Assembly (NCBI GenBank): GCA_905221605.1
Contig: CAJNDS010002425.1
Location: forward strand, 117,001-181,000
DNA length: 64,000 bases
Direction: 5' to 3'
Origin: Symbiodinium natans
Lineage: Eukaryota; Sar; Dinophyceae; Suessiales; Symbiodiniaceae
Positions 1 through 11,833 of the stretch are shown in pieces. The notes beneath the pieces were generated by a model that was not told the origin of the DNA, searched no databases, and saw only the letters and a list, made by a program, of their open reading frames with translations. The translations under genes and the position numbers were made by a program. The first letter of the stretch is position 1, and each line of letters begins with the position of its first letter.

Positions 1-2056
1 GGAGGGTTTAGGGTTTAGGGTTTTTGGGTTTGAGGGTTTGAGGGTTTTAGGGTTTAGGTTTTAGGGGCATTGTGTGTTCAGATGTAAGTCAGGATGGCAC
101 AACTCAGGGCACTCATAACCCTACGAAGAGAAGCTACTTGCAAAGCCCTATATGAAACAGGGTTTGTATTGCTGTTATTGGTGAGTGTATGTAAGGTTCC
201 TTTTTAATATTGGTGAGTGTATATACTGGGTGTCCTTGTGGGGATACAAGAAATATAAACCCTACTTAGTATCGGCCTTCGAGTTGTTACCTGCTTGTAG
301 GGTGTTTGGGTTTAGGGTTTAGGGTGAAGTCTGGCGTCATACCCTAAATAGATAGGGCGTGCGAAAACAGTGGCCCAAAAAGGATTGTCATTCAGCGAAC
401 TGCTGATATGCTACGTTGTCCGGTTTAGGTGGAGGGATGAGGGAAGTTACTCTACTGCAGGGTCTAGGGCCAGGGTCTAGGAAACTCAGTTTAGGGTCGG
501 GTTTGCGGAAGCTGGGTTTATGCTCTAAGGTTTAGGGATTCGAAGTTCAGGAAGATGGTGTGGGGCTTGGGGTTCTGTGCTACCCCTTCGCTACCCAGGA
601 CAGGCCCCACCGGCAATTTCGAGTACGTGTCCTGGCTCATGGGTTTAGAGTTTCTGGGGTGGGGCTGCGCGATCTTTCAGTGTTCAAGTAGATTGGCGCT
701 CAGGGTTCTCTTCGCAACCGATCAACTTGCATGGTTAACCGATACTTCATGAAATCTACGGACGTTCCAGCACAAATGATCCAGGATGCCATGATAGAAG
801 TGGCTTAGGAAGGGGGCTTGTGCACCCCCTCGGGCGCCCCCAGATATGCCCAAAGCCCTCAGACCATCCAACCCCCTATACCCTCCGCTTGAATGCTGCA
901 AGATAAGTCTAAGCTGAATTGCAGCTGAGAGTCGCAGAATAAATCCTGAGCACTAAGCCTTGTAGACTCCAGATGAAGCCTAAAGCTGGAGGTCTTCTGA
1001 GGGTCTCAGGATTCGGGATGTAGGGTTTGGGGATTTTTGGGAGGTCAGGGGGCTTTTAGGTTGATTTTGGGCGTAGGCTTTTGGAGGTTTGGGATTTTTG
1101 CGCAGGTGGCGGAGGAGCTATTCTCTTGGGTTTAGGGTAGGGATTTAGGCCGTGACTCAGTGCAATGCCCTAAACCCTCAACCCTGAACCCTAAACCCTA
1201 AACCCTAAACCCCATGAGTCTTTTTCACATGGATCACAAGCGATGCCCCCTGACAGAACAGAACCATCGACATGGGTAACGGCACCACATGGTGGAATGA
1301 TCGCCACAGTGTCTCGACAGCTCTGGCAAAAACAACGTTCGTGCTTTTTCTCGGTTTAGGGTTTAGGGTTTTAGGGTAGGGTTTAGGGTTTAGGGTTAGG
1401 GGTCCCCCCCCCCATATGCCCCTTGTATGCGCCCACGCTGCGCGTACCGTAGTCGCCCCTCCCCCCGCTCCCCCATAGTATCTAAGGGGGACACCAAGCC
1501 TAATCCAAAAACCCACCATGAACCAGGATGCCCTTTTTTTTTGTTTGGGGGGGGGGGGGGGGGGGGGCAACCTTAAACCCTAAACCTTAAACCCTGCCTG
1601 CCCTCATATATACCCCTTACAGAAGCCTGAAAACAAAAAGTATCCCACCAGGGAGCTCCCTTCCTGAAGTTGTCATGAGGAGAGGGGACCATGAACGCCA
1701 AACCCTAAACGTCAACCCTAAAGACGAGGGTTTAAACAAGGGTAGTGTACGACCTCGCCCATCGCCTTGCATGCGAGTCCCCACAGGAATCCTTCTTTCT
1801 AGGGTTTAGGGTTTAGGGTTTAGGGTTTAGGGTTTAGGGTTTAGGGTTTAGGGTTTAGGGTTTAGGGTTTACCTTGTGTCTTTTTCATATATTAAAACGC
1901 GTTCCAAGAGCAGTTAAGGTGAGTCCTTGTGCGACTCGCGCGGCTTGGAGAGATGATATGTTCTGCCTTGGGTTTGGGGTTTAGGGTTTAGGGTTTAGGG
2001 TTTAGGGTTTAGGGTTTAGGGTTTAGGGTTTAGGGTTTAGGGTTTAGGGTTTACAG
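1..2056. repeat. Telomere-like repeat field with little coding signal
   Basis: The stretch is interleaved TTTAGGG/CCCTAAA tracts in both orientations (clean ones at 1801-1870 and 1982-2052) with unique islands of 60-200 bp between them. Open but unrecognised islands lie at about 555-752, 1280-1353, 1738-1800 and 1871-1981. The last two could be exons upstream of the possible terminal exon at 2057, but their phases do not join cleanly. A long C run and a G run are at about 1403-1411 and 1548-1567. No RNA gene was recognised. Confidence 0.6.
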
Positions 2057-2136
2057 CATCCCCGGGCTTCGTGGTTCTTAGTGAGGAACCCGGAAATCTG
2101 GTCATATTCAGTGCCTTCACAGGCTATAACATGTAA
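2057..2136 (+). CDS. Possible terminal exon of an unrecognised gene
   Basis: After a TTTACAG acceptor that ends a telomeric array, an open frame reads (A)SPGFVVLSEEPGNLVIFSAF and runs through TGYNM to a TAA stop at 2134-2136. Codon use and composition look like coding sequence. No family is recognised. The island before the array (1871-1981) is open but would join in a different phase, so the upstream structure is unresolved. It could also be a chance open frame. Confidence 0.3.
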
Positions 2137-5100
2137 CACCCTGCAAACCCTAAGCCCTAAACCCTAAACCCTAAACCCCAAATTTCCCGAAGTCCCGGTA
2201 ACATGCTTTATTAGAAAGCTGAGCTGTGACCCATGTCGGTCGGGTTTCCGGGGAAGGGGGGGGGCAGCCTGCAACTAGTAAGGGCTTAGGCTTATAGGGC
2301 TTAAGGACTTTGAGTTTAAGGGGTTTGGTTTTGGGGTTTTTGGGTTTGAGGGTGTCAGGGTTTGGCGGTTAATGGTTTAGTGCGTTTAGGGTAACCCTAA
2401 ACCCTAAACCCTCAACCCTAAACCCAAAACGCTAGGGGGTTTGGGTAACCCAAGTATTTTGGGGGTCCGGGGTGTTCGAGGGACATGAGGAATAGTCTAT
2501 GCCGAACAACCACGCCACCTGGGAAGGCTGCGGTTTAGGGTTTAGGGTTTAGGGCTTAGGGCTTAGGGTTTAGGGTTTAGGGTTTAGGGTTGGGGCCCAG
2601 GTCTTCTCCAGCTCATGTTGGCTGGCCTTCCCACAGACCCTCTGGCCTTTACACTTATGCAGAGAGAAGAGTGACATCTTTAGAACCCTAAACCCTAAAC
2701 CCTAAGCCCTAAACCCGAAACCCTAAACCCTAAACCCTACACCCTACACCCCAAACCCTACACCCTAAACCCTAAACCCTAAACCCCACTTGTGTCTCTG
2801 TCTCCATGAGGCATAGAGCAGGTCGCTTCGCTGCACTTGGACGCAGTTGTACTACTAGCCTCTGAGCCCTTGCTTCCTAAATAAGAGGGGTTTAGGGTTT
2901 AGGGTTTAGGGTTTAGGGTTTAGGGTTTAGGGTTTAGGGTTTAGGGTTTAGGGGGGGCCGCCTTATAACAAGGGCCCCAAAGGGATCAGAGGGTTTAGGG
3001 TTCAGAGTTCAAGTCGGTGACTATCTGGTTTATGCAGATGTGTCACAACTGCAACAGCCCTTAAGATGGCTACAGGAAGAAGTGAGCCGGACGATGTCAA
3101 CAAGCAAAACATAGCAACAATAAGATGGGTCAGATTATTCGGGATTTAGGGTTTAGGGTTTAGGGCTCCAAACGCAAACCAGGGGGCAAAGCTGTGCGTC
3201 CAGTGCCGAGGGAGCTATGCTCCAAGCACGGAGGGCTCGCGCAGGCGCGACCCAAGGCGTGCGCCAGGTGCAGAGGGAGCCCCGTTGCTCCATCACTGTG
3301 GGCGAACACTGAACACGCAAACAAACAGGAAAGACTGCCACTTGATAAGGACAAGGCGCCGTAGCAGGTAAGACATACTGAAACTTGGCTCAATTCAACG
3401 ATGCCAACTGCAATTTGGCTTGCACGTGGCAGGTTGCATGCAATCCAAATCGCATCAGCGGCTAACCCTTCGGATCCAAATGCGCGCTGGACACTTGCAG
3501 AAGGTACAGGTCACAGACATCACAGCTTTGCAGATCCACGAAAACTTAAGCAGATGCCTGACTTTCCCAACAACAGTCTGCACAGGCGCGGTCGCCCGAG
3601 CGCAAGGGAGGGAGGAGGAAGGAGGTGCTCTTCGGGCAGGGCTGAGCCCGGGGAAGCCTACAAAGAAAGGCTCACGGCTACAGGAGCGATTCACTCTCCT
3701 GTGTACTCATGGCCGCCATCATTGTGTGTAATTATGCTTTAGGCTTGTTTCTGCTTGTAGTTGCATACAACAGACATTTACATTGCGACTAGAGTAGTCC
3801 TGTAACCTATGATTCCAAATTATGAGTACCGTACCCCCTTGACATATCTCCCTTTCAGGGCGCCTCTTCATGCGGCCTTTCTTGCCACGAACGCCCATTT
3901 AGCACCCTCATGCCTCTCCCATGTACCCTAAACTCTAAACCCCCAGTAGCTTTAAACTTTCAACCCTAAACCCGGAGCACGCACAAACTTGAACCCTAAG
4001 CCCTACATGAAAACCGCAGCCTATCCCCTAAAGCCTGGGTTGCTGGGCTTAGGGTTGAGGGGTTGTAGGGCGGTTTAGGGTTTACGGTTTAGGGTTTAGG
4101 GTTTAGGGTTCAGGGTTCAGGGTATAGGGTTTAGGGTTTAGGGTGTAGAAGAAGGTGGAGCGTCCTGAGTGTAAGGCCCAGGGCTCATCTTGGGACCAAT
4201 ACTTGGATTAGGGTTTAGGGTTTAGGGCTTAGGGCTTAGGGCTTAGGGCTTAGGGCTTAGGGCTTAGGGCTTAGGGTTTAGGTTTAGGGTTTAGGGTTTA
4301 GGGTTTTTGGTGCAGTTTCCTCTACTTCCAACCCTACGTATAACGACCCATAAACCTCCGAGGCAGGTCTTTCAAGGGCTTTTAGGGTTTAGGGTTTTGA
4401 GACCAAAGGAGGGACCCTTTATAAGGGACCTCAGGGGTTATTCAGGGGGCTATTTGGGCTACTTAGGTATATGGGGACTATTTAAGGTATATATTAGGGG
4501 TATATAGGGGAATCCCTCCTTATACCCCTTAGCAGGGTTTTGGAGTGGCACCTTGGCCGGAAGTTTTTTCGGGTTTAGCGTTTAGGGTTTAGGCGGTTTC
4601 CTTGTGCTTTTTTTTCGTAGGAAGGAAGCCCGGAACGATAACTTGCAACTTATACCTTACCCTACTTGCTTCCCCAAGCGCTAAGCTCCAAATGCATACA
4701 TGCGAACAGTCCCAGGTCATCGACCTGTTCGCAAAGCGCTATCCGCAGTTGCCAAAGGACTTGCCTGACCCACCGTGCCTCTAGCTGCGCGTGACCTTAC
4801 CGATTTTCTCTGTGACGATGGGACCTCCTGCGCGCGCGAAGAAGGGTTCAAGCAAGATTCAAGACAAGGATGCCCAGGAGTAGCCTCATGCCCCTTCTAC
4901 AGAGAGTAGCAGGATCCCTCAAGAACCTCATGATCTAACTTTGAAAGGACCGTTCTGTTGGTGCCTTCTTTGCAGGTCTAGAAATGGTGAGCTTGCCACA
5001 GGGGGTCCTGAGCTGTCGAGCAGGAGGCAGCCATTAAAGCCCAGCCTTCTAAGATGTGGGTGGAAAGGCAGCCCCGTCTTCCGCTCTTTTCGTTCTAGTG

Positions 5101-5230
5101 AGAGCCTGGAAATTCTGAGGACGACCAAACAACACCCGGCTTCAGGATATATATATATATATACACATGTATATATGGGCTGCCGCCTATCCCCCCCCCC
5201 CCACTCTTTCAATGTCTTCATACAGTAGCC
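2137..5230. other. Repeat-rich intergenic stretch
   Basis: Telomeric tracts in both orientations occupy about 2390-2420, 2532-2590, 2683-2790, 2889-2951, 4078-4145 and 4209-4306. The last array includes a GCTTAGG variant. The island 3153-3750 is free of telomeric repeat and has overlapping open frames on both strands (longest 113 codons, 3401-3742 +). None resembles a family I know, and the conflicting frames argue against a simple gene. A short (TA)n tract at 5145-5162 and a C run at 5192-5203 are present. Confidence 0.5.
4400..4534. mobile_element. MITE-like element, family M5
   Basis: The left arm, AAAGGAGGGACCCTTTATAA, is followed by GGGACCTCAGGGGTTATT and a TATA-rich centre. The right end carries CCTCCTTATACCCCTT. 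Related copies are at 26456-26570 and 43792-43972. No coding capacity, so it is a non-autonomous element if it is a transposon. Confidence 0.55.
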
Positions 5231-5729
5231 GGTCTTTCCGTGTCTTGGTACAGTAGCCTAATAATTATAGCACAGCCATGTCCATAGACACAGCTACTGT
5301 TTATAAACACAGCCACTGCTCATAAACGCAGTCACCGCAAACATCTAGAAACCCTACCACCCGGAAACGCCCGTAAGACTGGGAAGTATTTGAGGGCATA
5401 GGGTGATGCGAATAGATCTATTGCATGTAGGCCCCGGGGAAGGAAGAGTACTGTGAGCAAATATCCTTTCACTATGATCCGGGCTCTGGGCCTTCCAAAA
5501 GCCCGACTTGCTCGCAAGTATGTGGGTGTTCATCTCAATGTTTCCCAAAGGGCCCCCCGAAAGAGTTATCTTTTTTTTCAGGATAAGACTCATTTATAAC
5601 TAGCCTCAAGCATCACAAGTAAATAGCTCATAAACCCTACTCGTTTAAGGCTCAGATTTATCAACGCCTTATTCGATCAAGACGTCGGGTCAGACCCCAT
5701 TCCCTGATGTATACATTTAAAAGCTTGGG

Positions 5730-6900
5730 GTTTAAGATTTAGGCATTTAAGCCTAAGCCGTCAATTAGACGTAACCCTTAAACTTTAAACCCTATAGGGT
5801 TTAAGGTTTAATGGTTTAGGGTTTAACATTTAGGCATTTAAACTTAAGCCGACAAATAAACCTAAACCCTTAACCTTTAAACCCCATAGGGTTCAGGTTT
5901 AAAGGTTTAGGCGTTAAGACTGAGGAGTTCAAACTTAAGCGCATATGTAGAATTTAAACCTTAAGGGTTTAAGGTTTAGGCATTTGAACCTTAAACCCTT
6001 TTAGGGTCAGAACCCTAAAGCCCTATAGGGCTCTGAAAGGTTCAAAGGTTTTCACGCTATAGGCGCTGAAGGTATAAATGCCCAGACTTTAGGTTTAAGC
6101 GCACATAAAGTTTAGGAATCTTTGCCTCAGGTTTAGGCATTTAAACCTATAGGGTTTAAAGGCTTAGGGCTTTTCAGGGTTTGCCTCTAAAGCCCTAACG
6201 GGGTTAGCCCTATAGGGGGTTTAAACCCTGCCTAGAGAGTTTAAACCTTAAAGGTTTAAGGCTTAGAGGGCTTGAGGCTTAAATCCCCAAACCCTAATTC
6301 CTATAGGGTTATGCCTATGTTTGTATATGTAGGGCTTGCCTCCCGTGCAAATGCAAAGAACCACATCACCCTTCACCTTTAAACCCTATAGGGTTAAGGT
6401 TTGAAGGTTTAGTCGTGAAGACTTGAGAGTTTAAACGAGTTAAACCTTGAGGGTTTAAGGTTTAGGCATTTGAACCTTAAACCCTTTTAGGGTCAGAACC
6501 CTCAAACCCTATAGGGCTCTGAAAGGTTCAAAGGTTTTCACGCTATAGGCGCTGAAGGCATAAATGCCCAGTCGGTTTAAATGCATATAAAGCTTAGGAA
6601 TCGATGCCTCAGGTTTAGGCATGTAAACCTTCAACAGGGTTTAAAGGCTTTGGGTTTTTCAGGGTTTCTCTCTGAAGCCCTGACGGGGTTAGCCCTATAA
6701 AGTTTAAACCCCGCCTATAAAGTTTAAACCTTAAAGGTTTAAGGCTCTGAGGGCTTGAGGCGTAAATCCCTAAACCCTAATTTCCATTGGGTTATGCCTA
6801 TGTTTGTAGAGTGTAGGGCTTGCCTTCTGTGGAAATGCAGGAAAAGTAAGTACAAGGAAGTACCCACATCATGTGTATATAGGGTGTATGTATTGTATGT
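5730..6900. repeat. Degenerate telomere-like block with a ~482-bp internal duplication
   Basis: The block consists of loosely telomere-like words (GTTTAAGGTTTAGGCATTT, AACCTTAAACCC, CCCTATAGGG). Positions about 5925-6410 and 6410-6890 are copies of each other. Shared landmarks include CTCTGAAAGGTTCAAAGG with CACGCTATAGGCGCTGAAGG near 6030-6070 and again near 6510-6560, and GGGTTATGCCTATGTTTGTA near 6306 and 6788. No convincing coding frame. Confidence 0.7.
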
Positions 6901-6944
6901 CAAATACAGATAATGGAGAAGGAAGGATTGTAAGTCTCGAGCCA

Positions 6945-7436
6945 TAAGACTAGGAAGTATTCCAGCGCATAGGGTGATGCGAAAAATCTTTGACTATAAG
7001 CCCCGGGGATGCGAGAATACTCTGAGCAATCTCCTTTCCCTATTTCCTTGGACCGACCTGGGGCGTATGTGGTGTTGATCAAAAGAAAAGGTATAATGAG
7101 TATTGAATATACTTGTATTCTATACTTAACACAACACCTGTTTATAATCACCGACCCTGTTTATAAACACCTTTGGTGTTCTATTATAGCTACTGTACCC
7201 TGAACACTCCCCCCAAAAAACCGAAGAAGTTGGTGTAGAAGTCGAGTCACCTTGGCATGGGTTTAGGGTTGATAGCCAACGTTGTTGTTTAACTAAATTT
7301 AAAACGAATACGGTTTGGCCCAAATCTTGGACGAATAGAGGTATTTGCTCACAGTGTTCTCGCTTCCCTGGGGCCTACATATAATGGATTTGTTCGCATT
7401 ACCCTATGCCATCAAATGCTTCCTAGTTTTATGGTT
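6945..7436. mobile_element. ~490-bp element with ~90-bp inverted ends
   Basis: The left end (6948-7040; GACTAGGAAGTATT, GCATAGGGTGATGCGAA, CCCCGGGG) recurs in inverted form at 7348-7434 (CCCTGGGGCC, TTCGCATTACCCTATGCC, CTTCCTAGTTT). A single left-type end also lies at 5389-5485. The interior has only short open frames, so a transposase was not identified. This looks like a foldback or non-autonomous DNA element. Confidence 0.6.
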
Positions 7437-7606
7437 TGAGAATACCGTCCTTCCCTCTACACTTTCTCTATTTGATATACAATAAGAATAATATACCTAC
7501 ACGGCGACGTGGGTAGAAGTTCTACCTTTTCATGCAACACATACACCCTACATACATACACAGAGGGTTTAGGGTTTACTGACAGTGCCAACGCAGCAAC
7601 GAACCA

Positions 7607-8350
7607 ATGAACCAATGAACCAATGTACCAATGATTTGGGCCCATGATTGGTGCAAAGGACGACCCATGACCCAATGTACCAATGTACCAATGTACCAAT
7701 GATTTGGGCCCATGATTGGTGCAAAGGACGACCCATGACCCAATGTAACCAATGAACCAATGTACCAATGATTTGGGCCCATGATTGGTGCAAAGGACGA
7801 CCCATGACCCAATGTACCAATGTACCAATGTACCAATGATTTGGGCCCATGATTGGTGCAAAGAACGACCCATGATGAACCAATGTACCAATGATTTGGG
7901 CCCATGATTGGTGCAAAGGACGACCCATGACCCAATGTACCAATGTACCAATGTACCAATGATTTGGGCCCATGATTGGTGCAAAGGACGACCCATGACC
8001 CAATGTACCAATGTACCAATGTACCAATGATTTGGGCCCATGATTGGTACAAACATCCTATGCACCAATCATGGGCCGAAATGATTGGTACATTGGTACA
8101 TTGGTACATTAGTTCATCCCGTGCAATCATAGGCCGAAATGATTGGGACGTTGGTACATTGGTGCGGTCGGGTTCTTGTTCCAATCATGGGCTCAAATGA
8201 TTGGGACGTTGGTGCGTTGGTGCGGTTGGGGTTTTGTCCCAATCATGGGCCCACATGATTGGGACGTTGGTACGTTGGTGCGGCTGGGGTTTTGTCCCAA
8301 TCATGGGCTCAAATGATTGGGACGTTGGTACGTTGGTGCGGGTGGGGTTT
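7607..8350. repeat. Tandem satellite with internal inversion (CCAATCATGGGC unit)
   Basis: Positions 7607-8045 hold repeated ATGATTTGGGCCCATGATT plus GGTGCAAAGGACGACCCATG units, separated by a variable number of TGTACCAA octamers. From about 8046 the array continues in reverse orientation (CCAATCATGGGC, GATTGG, ACGTTGGTACGTTGGTGCG) to about 8350, so the whole locus could fold as a large hairpin. Three overlapping minus-strand open frames through the array are a by-product of its composition. Confidence 0.85.
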
Positions 8351-8438
8351 TGGCACACATAATGGAAACATCGAGTGCAGACAAAGTGCAAAAGACGGAA
8401 ATTGCACAAAAGGTAGGGGGGGAGATAGGCATGTACCC

Positions 8439-8439
<1 letters not shown>

Positions 8440-8488
<49 letters not shown>

Positions 8489-8504
8489 ATGTGTGTGTAT
8501 GTAA
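8440..8504. repeat. (AT)n / (GT)n microsatellite
   Basis: Alternating AT dinucleotides pass directly into a GT run. Simple sequence. Confidence 0.9.
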
Positions 8505-9229
8505 TATGTATGCACATAATTGGGGCTTTAAAACAAAGATGAGGTGTGGGGGTGGTATATGATTCCAGGCCTCGGGTTCATCCCCATAAACTAATTAGCT
8601 CCGCTGTGTCACTGTGCAGAGAGGCTTTTGGCATGGTCATGACCGCGGGCCCAGTCCTGTCAAAGTCAAAGTCGTCTCAACGTACGTCGAAACGCCCTGG
8701 GTTTAGGGTTTAGGGTTGAGGGTTTAGGGTTTAGGGTCTATAGGGTTTAGGGTTTAGGGCGAACCCTAAACCCGAAAGCATCGGTTCCACGAGAACTCAG
8801 CAGCTTTGCATTTGCTGCTTCTCACTCGTCATGGGGAATATGGGTTTCGGGAAACCTCCCAAGGGACCGCCTTCGTGAGATCATGACCAAAAGAGTGCTG
8901 GGCAATTGCTCAGCAAATGCCTCGTAGTCTCCTGATTTGCTTTAGCAATGTTTTAGTTTCGTCCCGCTGCTGCTCGAAGACAAGAAAGATAACAATGAGG
9001 GTTGTCTAAAGTTGGGTCCCTCTATGGTCACCACTACAACCCAATCTCCACTTGTTCGACATGTTAAGAAAGAGCCCCAATCCCTGAACGCTAAATCCTA
9101 ATCCTCTAACCCTAAACCCTAAACCCTAAACCCTAAACCCTAAACCCTAAACCCTAAACCCTAAACCCTAAACCCTAAACCCTAAACCCTAAACCATTCC
9201 CATGGCAAACCCTCTCAACCCGAGCTTAC

Positions 9230-9333
9230 TATAGGGGTCGGAAGAATTACACATCGTATTCCCTTATGGTCCCCTCTACAATCATACTATAGGAAAAACC
9301 CGCCAAGACCCTATTCTAATTCTTCAAGCCCCT
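9230..9333. mobile_element. MITE-like element, family M14
   Basis: The element begins CTATAGGGGTCGGAAGAATT and continues through GTATTCCCTTATGGTCCC to an inverted end (ACCCTATTCTAATTCTTCAA, GCCCCTG). A second copy at 57873-57974 shares TATAGGGGTCGGAATAATTA and CCCTATTATAATTGCTAAGG. Non-coding. Confidence 0.55.
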
Positions 9334-9585
9334 GCAGTATTAGGTTTTTTTAGGGCTTTGTCGTTTGGACTCTGGGCCGACCAACTTCAGTTTGCGTAGG
9401 GGACTCTGTACGAGTAGGGCTTGAGCTGGGGTTTACGTCTTAGGGCTTGGGGTGTAGGGTTTTGGGTTTTGGGTTTAGGGTTTGGGTTTAGGGTTTAGAA
9501 TTTAGGGTTTAGGGTTTAGGGTCGTGGATGCCTGCACTTTGTGTTTATGAATGTAAGTTAGTTGGGTCTGATGGTTTGGGGACTC

Positions 9586-10620
9586 TGCTGTTGCCGCGCT
9601 GCGCCGGCCTGGCCATCGTCAAGCCCGTCACCTCCCGAGCGCTCAAACACCGGGCCCCGAAACCCTAAGCTGAATCAGGGTTTAGGGTTTAGGGTTTAGA
9701 GTTTATAGTTTAGGGTTTAGGTTTTTGGGTTGAGGGTTTAGGGTTTAGGGTTCAGGGAGGGGCAACCCACCCCAAAACACAAGACCCTGAAGCCTCAAAG
9801 CCCCCAGGTGTCCTTGTAAGCCCAAAACCCCTCGAATCCCGAAGCCCTGAGCCCTTAACCCTGCAAAGCCCAAGCCCTAAACCGAAACAAGGTCCAGCCT
9901 CTCATCGTACTTTTCACGGCCAGCCTGCGTGGCTTCCCTTTCGGGGGGTTCAGGGTTTAGGGCTTGGGGCTGAGCTTTCGATCTTTTTTGGGTGCAAGGG
10001 TTTACCGTTCAGGGCTTAGGGATTGGAGTATAGGGCTTCATTAAAGCCTAGACTTGTCATAGCGGGGTAACGTGTTAAATTCTTAAAGGTACTTGAACTC
10101 AATAGGGAATGGAACTTTACATTGTCAATGCTATCCCAACCATGACCTAGAAACCCTAAACCCTAAACCCTAAAGGGCTAAGGGCTTGTGTTTCGGCAGC
10201 CTCATACCCTAAGCCCTTGCTTCTGTGGCTTGCATGGCTGGCATCTTAATCACACAGGCCTCCCGCCACAGCGGTAGCCCTACTGAACCCTAAACCCTAA
10301 GTCCTAAAGTCTGAACCCTAAAAACCCTAAACCTTAAACCCCAAAAGTTTCCGATTACTGCAGGTCCTCAGTTCTGAGGGGGGGGGGGGGGTACCCGTTA
10401 CCCCTCTCTGCTGATCTTTGAGGGGGCAGCCCTGTGAGAAAAGGGTTTACCGGTTTAGAGGGTTTAGGGTTTAGGGTTAGGGTTTAGGGTTTAGGGTTGA
10501 GGGTTGAGCGTTGAGGGTTGAGGGTTGAGGGTTGAGGGTTTAGGGTTTAGGGTTTAGGGTTTAGGGAGGGTGCTTTGCGGGGTCGGGTCTCGCCCGCGCT
10601 CCAAATCCCAGGTACTTCCA
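9586..10620 (+). CDS. Exon-like blocks, unrecognised (possibly membrane protein)
   Basis: Several islands between telomeric tracts are open with coding-like composition. Around 9586-9655 one reads CAGLAIVKPVTSRALKHRAP. At 9892-9947 another reads VQPLIVLFTASLRGFPFGG and ends at a GTTCAGGG donor. Around 10216-10275 one reads LASVACMAGILITQ followed by ASRHSGSPT. At 10565-10606 one reads EGALRGRVSPALQIP before a GTACTT donor. The hydrophobic pieces suggest membrane segments, but phases between blocks were not reconciled. Confidence 0.25.
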
Positions 10621-10657
10621 TGGACCCTTAACATGGTCCCTCACCTCCGTTTTTCAG

Positions 10658-10757
10658 GGTTCTGATGTATGGGCCCTTAATTTGGTGTAGGGTTTATAAG
10701 AGGTATATAAGGGGTACCCCCTTCTCAGGGCCCATACTAAAGGACCATGTAACTCCC
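10658..10757. mobile_element. MITE-like element, family M9
   Basis: The arms are GATGTATGGGCCCTTAATTT and GGGCCCATACTAAAGGACCA, with a TATAAGAGGTATATAAGGG centre. Related copies are at 47811-47905 (inside an MFS intron), 55021-55116 and 59480-59620. Confidence 0.6.
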
Positions 10758-11404
10758 CTTTGACCAAACTTCAGGTACACACGAAGAGAGTGTATGTGTG
10801 TGTGTGTCCCAAATTGTAATAGTTTAAGTGCCTTTTTTTGGCGAGCTACACATCCCACAACCCTCAACCCTGGCCCTGGACACAAACAAAAGCTTGAACT
10901 GCTCTATAAGGGGACCCCAAATGTGAAAGCCTGCGTTTTGTAGGAGAAAAGGGGCCTTTCAGGTAAGCCCTAATACGTCAATGCTTCAAGCCTGAAGCCT
11001 GAAATCTCAACCCTCGAACCCAAACCCTAAACCCCAAACCCTCTGCACCTCATTCCCGATCGGTTGATCTCTAAACCCTAAACCCTAAACCCTAAACCCT
11101 AAACCCTAAACCCTAAACCCCATAGTAGGCCGACACGAACGGCTTACCGCTCGAGCGCCGCGTGGGGGCTCAGGCCTGGGCAGGATTCAGGTCTTATTAG
11201 GTCTAAGGCCTTTTGGGTACTTTCGTCTAGGGGGTGAGGGACGTGGCATGTAGACATTCACAATGCGAGAACAGCGAGCTTCTTTACCCTAAGCCCTAAA
11301 CCCTAAACCCTAAACCCTAAAGGCTCTAGCGGCGGCCAAACCAAAAACACACGAGCCGAACAGTTCTCGTTCAGCGTGGCAGGTTTCCGTAGTGGAGGTT
11401 TTAA

Positions 11405-11515
11405 TGTGAGGGTTTGCGAAAAGAAAGGACCCCTAATATAGACCTCCAAATAGTAAGATTCCCTTATAGCAGGACTCCTAAACCCTAAACCCCCACTTTC
11501 GGAAACCACCCCATG
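11405..11515. mobile_element. MITE-like element, family M12, with telomeric tract inside
   Basis: The left arm has GAGGGTTTGCGAAAAGAAAG and GGACCCCTAATATAGACC. The right arm has TTTCGGAAACCACCCC. CCTAAACCCTAAACCC sits between GGACTC and the right arm. Other copies: 39508-39675, 49978-50090 and 63464-63570. Confidence 0.55.
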
Positions 11516-11757
11516 TGGAATTCTGGAACAGGAGACACTGTCATGTCTCTCAGGATTCGAGGCGTCAAGGAGTCGAAGGTTAACGGCTTTAGGGAGGACA
11601 TGCTAGTTAGGGTTTAGGGTTTAGAGTTTAGGGTTTAGGGTTTAGGGTTTAGGGTTTAGGGCATAGGGTTCAGGGTTTGGGGTTTAGGGTTTAGGGTTTG
11701 GGGTTTAGGGTTTAGAGTTTAGGGTTTAGGGCATTGATCCGAAGCCACCTTTTGCAG

Positions 11758-11833
11758 GCAGATGGACGACCGGTTCTCGATCCTGAGACCGGACAGTGCC
11801 GGCCTGGCACAGACTTGCAGGGGACCCCATTGG
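11758..11833 (+). CDS. Candidate N-terminal exon upstream of the FtsJ-like exons
   Basis: The island follows a TTTTGCAG acceptor and ends at TTGG|GTTTAGGG, so its donor is the first unit of a telomeric array. Two frames are open. One reads ADGRPVLDPETGQCRPGTDL. The other contains an ATG at 11762 (MDDRFSILRPDSAGLAQ, ending GPHW) and ends in phase 0, which would join the motif I exon at 12386. Which frame is used cannot be decided from sequence alone. Confidence 0.4.

Larger units (their letters stand above)
8350..9580. other. Stretch without a recognised gene
   Basis: It holds telomeric arrays at 8700-8760, 9106-9192 and 9456-9522. The unique island 8770-9080 has no clear exon frame. A palindromic element is annotated separately at 9230. 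Confidence 0.5.

Noticed and set aside
3380-3396. Spliced-leader-like ACTTGGCTCAA before an ATG at 3401
   Set aside because: Only about nine bases match the leader, and the following frame is contradicted by overlapping frames without recognisable features.
7457-8184. Minus-strand open frames of 152-203 codons with repeated HWYIGT-like peptides
   Set aside because: Three overlapping frames are open at once through a tandem satellite whose unit lacks stops; this is composition, not a protein.
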